Origin: Candidatus Multiplicimicrobium inquinatum
Lineage (GTDB): Bacteria; Omnitrophota; Omnitrophia; Omnitrophales; Aquincolibacteriaceae
Assembly: GCA_002344825.1 (NCBI GenBank)
Contig: DDUN01000038.1
Span: forward strand, 24,923 to 88,922
Length of the DNA stretch: 64,000 nt
Direction: 5' to 3'
The notes beneath the pieces were generated by a model that ran no database searches, was not told where the DNA came from, and worked only from the letters and a program-made list of their open reading frames with translations. Position numbers and translations under genes: made by a program. Shown here in pieces: positions 60,031 to 64,000 of this stretch (positions are counted from its first letter, which is position 1; the number at the start of each line of letters is the position of its first letter).

Positions 60031-60387
60031 ATGCAAATCATCTGGATTGCTTTGATCGGGATTTTCGGCGGCATCATGAGCGGGCTTTTGGGCGTGGGGG
60101 GCGGACTTATTTTTGTGCCGCTCATGACTTTCTTTTTGGGGTTGACCATTCATCAGGCTGTCGGAACTTCGCTTTTAATTATTATTCCCACGTCGATTGT
60201 CGGGGTTTGGGTGCATGCTTCTCAAAATCATGTTCAGGTTAAAACCGCGCTTTTGATCGCCAGCTTCGCCATTTTAGGCGCATGGCTCGGATCGCATCTT
60301 TCCGGTAAAATCGACCCCTTGCTTTTAAAGCGCATTTTTGCCGCTTTTCTTGTGCTGATCGCGCTGAAACTTGCATTCAGCAAATAA
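60031..60387 (+). CDS. Half-size TauE/SafE family permease
   Basis: 119 residues with four hydrophobic helices. The TauE/SafE family exports or imports sulfur compounds and organic acids. The family motif is GIFGGIMSGLLGVGGGLIFVP, shown by G-x-L-G-V-G-G-G, followed by the HQAVGTSLL block and LGAWLGSHLSGKI. Usual members have about 250 residues and two such halves; this is one half and would need to dimerise. ATG 60031 with AGGA at 60021-60024. Confidence 0.88.
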   Translation: MQIIWIALIGIFGGIMSGLLGVGGGLIFVPLMTFFLGLTIHQAVGTSLLIIIPTSIVGVWVHASQNHVQVKTALLIASFAILGAWLGSHLSGKIDPLLLKRIFAAFLVLIALKLAFSK

Positions 60388-60457
60388 TCAAGCGTCCGAT
60401 AATCCTTTCCACCTGAAAAGACTTTAATTTCACACCTTAAATCTGCCCCGAAAGAGC

Positions 60458-60486
60458 TTTCAACCCTGGGGGGCGAGACTTATAAT
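60458..60486 (+). promoter_or_regulatory. Possible promoter of resB-ccsA
   Basis: TATAAT at 60481-60486 with a weak -35 (TTTCAA at 60458-60463, 17-nt spacer). Confidence 0.45.
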
Positions 60487-60524
60487 ATGCGCTCTTCAGG
60501 CTTCAAAATGAGCGGGTTAAATTC

Positions 60525-62306
60525 ATGACTACAAAATCTTCCGAAAACAAGGTGGGGCAGAGTCTTTTTTTAAACGGGCAAATTGCGCGCGCCGTTTTTA
60601 AGTTTTTTGCTTCGCTTCAGCTTGCCATTGGCACGCTTTCCGCGTTGATGATTATTTTGGCCGTCGGAACCATTGTTGAATCCCGTTTTAGCGCGGATGC
60701 CGCGCGCATTCTTGTTTATGACACGCCCTGGCTTACTTTGATTCTTATCGTGCTTGTCCTCAATCTGGCTTGTTCCGCGGCCGACCGCCTGCCTTGGCAA
60801 AAAAAACATATCGGTTTTGTGCTGACGCATTTAGGCATCATCATTGTTTTAGCCGGTTCACTTGCGACGCAGGAAGCCGCGGTGGACGGGCAAATGTCCA
60901 TGACGGAAGGATCTTCGGGTAAGTGGGTCACGCTCAAAGAACCGATGCTTTATGTTTACGCGCAGGCCTTCAAAGAAGAGCGCATGGTGCCCTTTAAAGA
61001 ACGCGCCTTGCGCTGGAAGGGCCGCGAAAAAATCGCGCAGTTTCAAACAGAAGGCAAAGAAGCCCAGCTTTTTCTCACCCAATTTTATCCGAACGTGAAA
61101 ACCGAAGCGGGCTGGGTTGCGGCGGAGAAAGGGCCCGGCGCGGTTCAGGTTTCATTGTGGAACAGTTTTGTGAATGTGAAGCAATGGCTGGCTGATGTTC
61201 CGGCGAGCCGTGAGCTGCCGCTTGGCCCCGCGGTTTTGAAGTGGGCTAGTCAATTTGCTCAGCCTGAGAAACAACCGACTCAATCCGCCATTGAGTTGAA
61301 AAGCGCGGAGGGAGTTTGGTCGGTTCCGCTGCCTCCAGACAACAGCCTTCCATTTGAACATCAAATCGCCGATGGTTTTTTTGTAAAAATTTTATCGCTT
61401 TACCGGCATGCCTATGTGGAGGAAAACATTTTAAAAGAAGGTTTGCCCCCGGAGCACGCCGATAATCCTGCGGCCGTGCTTGAAATTACAAAAGACGGAA
61501 AGACGGAAAGACATACGGTGTTTGCGCAATTTCCCGATTTTCCGACGGTGCATGGAAAGCACGAAAGCGAGCTGGGTTTTCAGGCTGTTTATATCGACCC
61601 GCGTTTTGTTCAGCTGGCTTCAAAAAACGAATTGCGTTTTGTGCCTCAGCCCGACGGCCTTTATTATCAAATCATTAATGATGATAAGTTGAAGCAGGGA
61701 AAGGTTGAAGCGGGCAAAGAAGTTCAAACCGGATGGATGGATTTAAAGTTCAAAGCCGAGCAGGTCTTGCCGCACGCGGCGGCGGACATGAAGGTTTTAC
61801 CGCTGGATGATGATGACCCCAGCGAGGCCGCTGTCGCCGCGGTTTCACTGGAAATTCAGTCTTCTCAGGGAAGCCAGTCTTTTTGGCTGGCGGAAGGTTT
61901 GCAGAAAAGCCTGATGCTGGAAGACGGTCTTTTTGAAATGGTGTATGGGCGCAGGCAGCTGGCGCTCGGCTTCGAAGTGATGCTGAAAGATTTTCGCGTT
62001 AAATTTGACCCCGGCACCGAGCGTCCCGCCGCTTATGAAAGCGACGTGGTGGTGAAAGATTTTACGCGCGGAACATCATTCGAAAAAACCATTTCAATGA
62101 ATCAACCGCTTGTGTATCGCGGCTTTCATGTTTATCAGGCGGGGTATCAGCAGAATCCCGACGGAACGGAAAGCTCGGTGTTTGCCGTCGCGCGCGATCC
62201 CGGTATTCCTTTGAAGTATGCCGGCGCCGCGATTATGGTTTTTGGAATTTTGTTGATGTTTTATACGCGCGCTTACTCGTCGCGCAATGAAAAGGGGCTC
62301 AAATGA
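60525..62306 (+). CDS. resB: Cytochrome c biogenesis protein ResB/Ccs1
   Basis: System II cytochrome c maturation: ResB with CcsA carries heme across the membrane and attaches it to apocytochrome. 593 residues. Three N-terminal transmembrane helices (LAIGTLSALMIILAVGTIVE, LILIVLVLNLACS, HIGFVLTHLGIIIVLAGSLA) precede a large extracytoplasmic domain. The last helix is AGAAIMVFGILLMFY. The motif NQPLVYRGFHVYQAGYQQNP near the end is typical of ResB. The stop overlaps the ccsA start (ATGA, 62303-62306). Confidence 0.92.
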   Translation: MTTKSSENKVGQSLFLNGQIARAVFKFFASLQLAIGTLSALMIILAVGTIVESRFSADAARILVYDTPWLTLILIVLVLNLACSAADRLPWQKKHIGFVLTHLGIIIVLAGSLATQEAAVDGQMSMTEGSSGKWVTLKEPMLYVYAQAFKEERMVPFKERALRWKGREKIAQFQTEGKEAQLFLTQFYPNVKTEAGWVAAEKGPGAVQVSLWNSFVNVKQWLADVPASRELPLGPAVLKWASQFAQPEKQPTQSAIELKSAEGVWSVPLPPDNSLPFEHQIADGFFVKILSLYRHAYVEENILKEGLPPEHADNPAAVLEITKDGKTERHTVFAQFPDFPTVHGKHESELGFQAVYIDPRFVQLASKNELRFVPQPDGLYYQIINDDKLKQGKVEAGKEVQTGWMDLKFKAEQVLPHAAADMKVLPLDDDDPSEAAVAAVSLEIQSSQGSQSFWLAEGLQKSLMLEDGLFEMVYGRRQLALGFEVMLKDFRVKFDPGTERPAAYESDVVVKDFTRGTSFEKTISMNQPLVYRGFHVYQAGYQQNPDGTESSVFAVARDPGIPLKYAGAAIMVFGILLMFYTRAYSSRNEKGLK

Positions 62307-64000
62307 CAAACAAAGTAATGCCGGCAAAAAATTTATGGGTACTTTTTTTTCCGCTGCTGCTTGTTCTTTTTTCTCCGGGTAATGTTTTTGCCGATGATCA
62401 AGCTTGGTCTGAAACATTGGGTAAAATCGCCGTTCAGCAAGGCGGGCGCGTAAAACCTTTCGAAACTTTCGCGCGCGAAGCCGTGCTTTATGTCACCGGG
62501 AAAACGAGCTGGCAAAAACAGCCCGCGGTCGAAACCGTTTGGAGTTGGATGGCCGCCCCTGAAAAGTGGACCAGTCAGCCGCTTATTTATGTCAGCGCTC
62601 CGCAGGTGCGCGAAGAGTTTGGTTTGAAGCTGATCCGCAAGCGCGTTTCCGCCGAAGTTGTTTTGGAAGAAAAAGGTTTTTCGCAGAAAGTGCAGGATGC
62701 CATTCATCGCCGCGAGAAACGCGAGGCTCTTTCATTTAACGATAAAAAGCGAATCGAAGTTTTTGAGCGCGCCATTTTTTTAAGCCAGCTCGGAGCGGGA
62801 GAATTACCGGGCTGGATTCCGGAAACAAAAAATCCTCACGGCGCATGGATGCGTTTCAGCGACTTTGGCGCCGCCGAGCCGCCCCAATGGATGAAAGCAT
62901 TGCCGCGCAAAGAATTGGAAAGTTTTAAAAAATCCGCTGAGCAATTCGCGACAGCGTTTCGCGATCCTAAAAATACGGATGAAATGAAAGCTTCCGCCGC
63001 GGAACAGTTTAAAACGGCATTGGAAACGGTGTGGAGCCGAACCGGCATGGCGATTGACCAAAGGGCTTTAGACCGCGAAATTTTCTATAATCGTCTGCAT
63101 GCCTTTGGCCGAGGTTCGAAGCTTTATCTGATGGCGGGACTTTTCTTTTTTGTCGCGTTGGTTTCAAATCGCCGCCGCAAGCAGGAGCGTGATTATCCGC
63201 TTTGGGTTGGACTTGGAATTTATGCGGGCGCGGTTTTATTGCATGTCTTAGGCTTTTACTTGCGCTGCTCTATTTCCGGGCGCGCGCCGGTTACGAATAT
63301 GTACGAGTCGATCGTTTGGGTGTCTTTAGCTACGGCATTGTTTGCTGTGCCTATTTTTTTCTATCTTCGAAATATTGCCGTCATGATTATGGCCGCGTGC
63401 GTCGCCGCGCTGGGATTGCTTGTCGCGGAGTCTTTTCCCGCGGTGCTTGATCCGGCGCTGTCTCCGCTTGTTCCTGTTTTGCGCAGCAACTTATGGCTTA
63501 CGGTGCACGTGTTGACAATTACGATGAGTTACGGTGCTTTTGCGCTGGCGTGGGGCTTGGGGCATATTGTTGTTTTTGGTTATGCTTTCCGCAAGCAAAC
63601 GGAAAGCTTAGTTTCGCTCGCGAACGCGGTTTACCGCGCGATTCAAATCGGAGTTGTCTTGCTCGCGGCCGGCACGGTTTTGGGAGGCGTTTGGGCCAAT
63701 TATTCCTGGGGACGGTTTTGGGGATGGGACCCGAAAGAAACCTGGGCGCTCATCGCGCTTCTTGGTTATTTGATCGTTTTGCATGGCCGCTTTATCGGAT
63801 GGTTCGGATCTTTCGGAATCGCGATGGGCGCTGTGCTCGCATTTATGGGTGTTGTTATGGCGTGGTATGGCGTTAATTTCGTACTCGCTGCCGGATTGCA
63901 TAGTTATGGTTTCGGCGGGGGCGGATATTCGTCAGTTTCAACCGTGGTTTTGATTGATTTAGCTTTTGTCGCGGCGGCCGCTTGGTTTTACCGCCAAAAG
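62303..64000 (+). CDS. ccsA: Cytochrome c biogenesis protein CcsA/ResC (3' end outside window)
   Basis: Heme handling partner of ResB. The frame is open to the end of the window (566 codons). A signal peptide (LWVLFFPLLLVLFSPGNVFA) is followed by about 250 extracytoplasmic residues, an N-terminal extension also known from fused or long CcsA proteins, and then the polytopic CcsA domain. The tryptophan-rich heme motif WGRFWGWDPKETWALIA is present at about 63707-63750, and conserved histidines appear in LTVHVLTITMSYG and AAGLHSYG. Translationally coupled to resB by a four-base overlap. Confidence 0.93.
   Translation, partial: MTNKVMPAKNLWVLFFPLLLVLFSPGNVFADDQAWSETLGKIAVQQGGRVKPFETFAREAVLYVTGKTSWQKQPAVETVWSWMAAPEKWTSQPLIYVSAPQVREEFGLKLIRKRVSAEVVLEEKGFSQKVQDAIHRREKREALSFNDKKRIEVFERAIFLSQLGAGELPGWIPETKNPHGAWMRFSDFGAAEPPQWMKALPRKELESFKKSAEQFATAFRDPKNTDEMKASAAEQFKTALETVWSRTGMAIDQRALDREIFYNRLHAFGRGSKLYLMAGLFFFVALVSNRRRKQERDYPLWVGLGIYAGAVLLHVLGFYLRCSISGRAPVTNMYESIVWVSLATALFAVPIFFYLRNIAVMIMAACVAALGLLVAESFPAVLDPALSPLVPVLRSNLWLTVHVLTITMSYGAFALAWGLGHIVVFGYAFRKQTESLVSLANAVYRAIQIGVVLLAAGTVLGGVWANYSWGRFWGWDPKETWALIALLGYLIVLHGRFIGWFGSFGIAMGAVLAFMGVVMAWYGVNFVLAAGLHSYGFGGGGYSSVSTVVLIDLAFVAAAAWFYRQK

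Overview
The window reads as the dnaA-proximal part of a bacterial chromosome, most likely from a Candidatus Omnitrophota (former OP3) or related PVC-superphylum genome. This placement is an inference from the dnaA-dnaN-dciA-gyrB-gyrA order, abundant coiled-coil proteins, a type IV pilin-like gene, and two giant secreted ORFs, which are a known tendency of that phylum. No rRNA or other firm phylogenetic marker is present, so it is moderately confident only.

Region 1 (1-9.4 kb) is the replication block: the 3' part of dnaA, dnaN, a dciA/DUF721 gene, gyrB, gyrA and serS, then tRNA-Ser(GCT). recF is missing from its usual place. Five short hairpins with the same flanks but different, internally complementary stems lie between these genes, and serS is preceded by a small ORF that repeats the first 19 codons of SerRS.

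Region 2 (9.4-18.85 kb) holds a methyltransferase/Rrf2-regulator pair with a promoter-operator, small secreted proteins (DUF4197), two long coiled-coil proteins, tadA, and tRNA-Ser(TGA), tRNA-Arg(ACG) and tRNA-Ser(GGA). Three tRNA genes are followed by short non-coding units that end in a second copy of the tRNA 3' end. They look like small elements that target tRNA 3' ends.

Region 3 (18.85-22.75 kb) is a nitric oxide defence module: hemerythrin, cupin, NsrR and a quinol-dependent NO reductase, with an NsrR-like box in the divergent promoter and a strong terminator at the end.

Region 4 (22.9-32.2 kb) has a DUF4301 gene, phosphoglucomutase, a two-gene ABC-2 exporter, corA, rlmN, a four-helix-bundle (S23-type) cassette flanked by heptanucleotide repeat tracts, and a secreted propeller-like protein.

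Region 5 (32.3-58.1 kb) is the most unusual. Two giant ORFs (about 5,486 and 2,606 codons), each with a signal peptide and a related N-terminal domain, flank the housekeeping GTPase gene ychF. Both are divided by a recurring peptide, R-S-E-x-R (usually A/N-R-S-E-A/M/S/T-R): 15 copies in the first and 4 good copies in the second. The segments between copies coincide with separate recognisable domains: three SAM methyltransferases, a calcineurin-like phosphoesterase, a Fic-like segment, TPRs, a polytopic membrane block, a UPF0489-like segment, a possible Cys-His-Asp enzyme and a divergent alpha-glucan phosphorylase. The motif is kept with many different synonymous codons, so selection acts on the peptide. 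I propose secreted polyproteins with a repeated processing or linker motif; I know of no published description.

Region 6 (58.1-64 kb) returns to ordinary genes: cysE, a pilin-like protein, an RNase H-like protein, a half-size TauE/SafE permease, and resB-ccsA for cytochrome c maturation (ccsA runs off the end).
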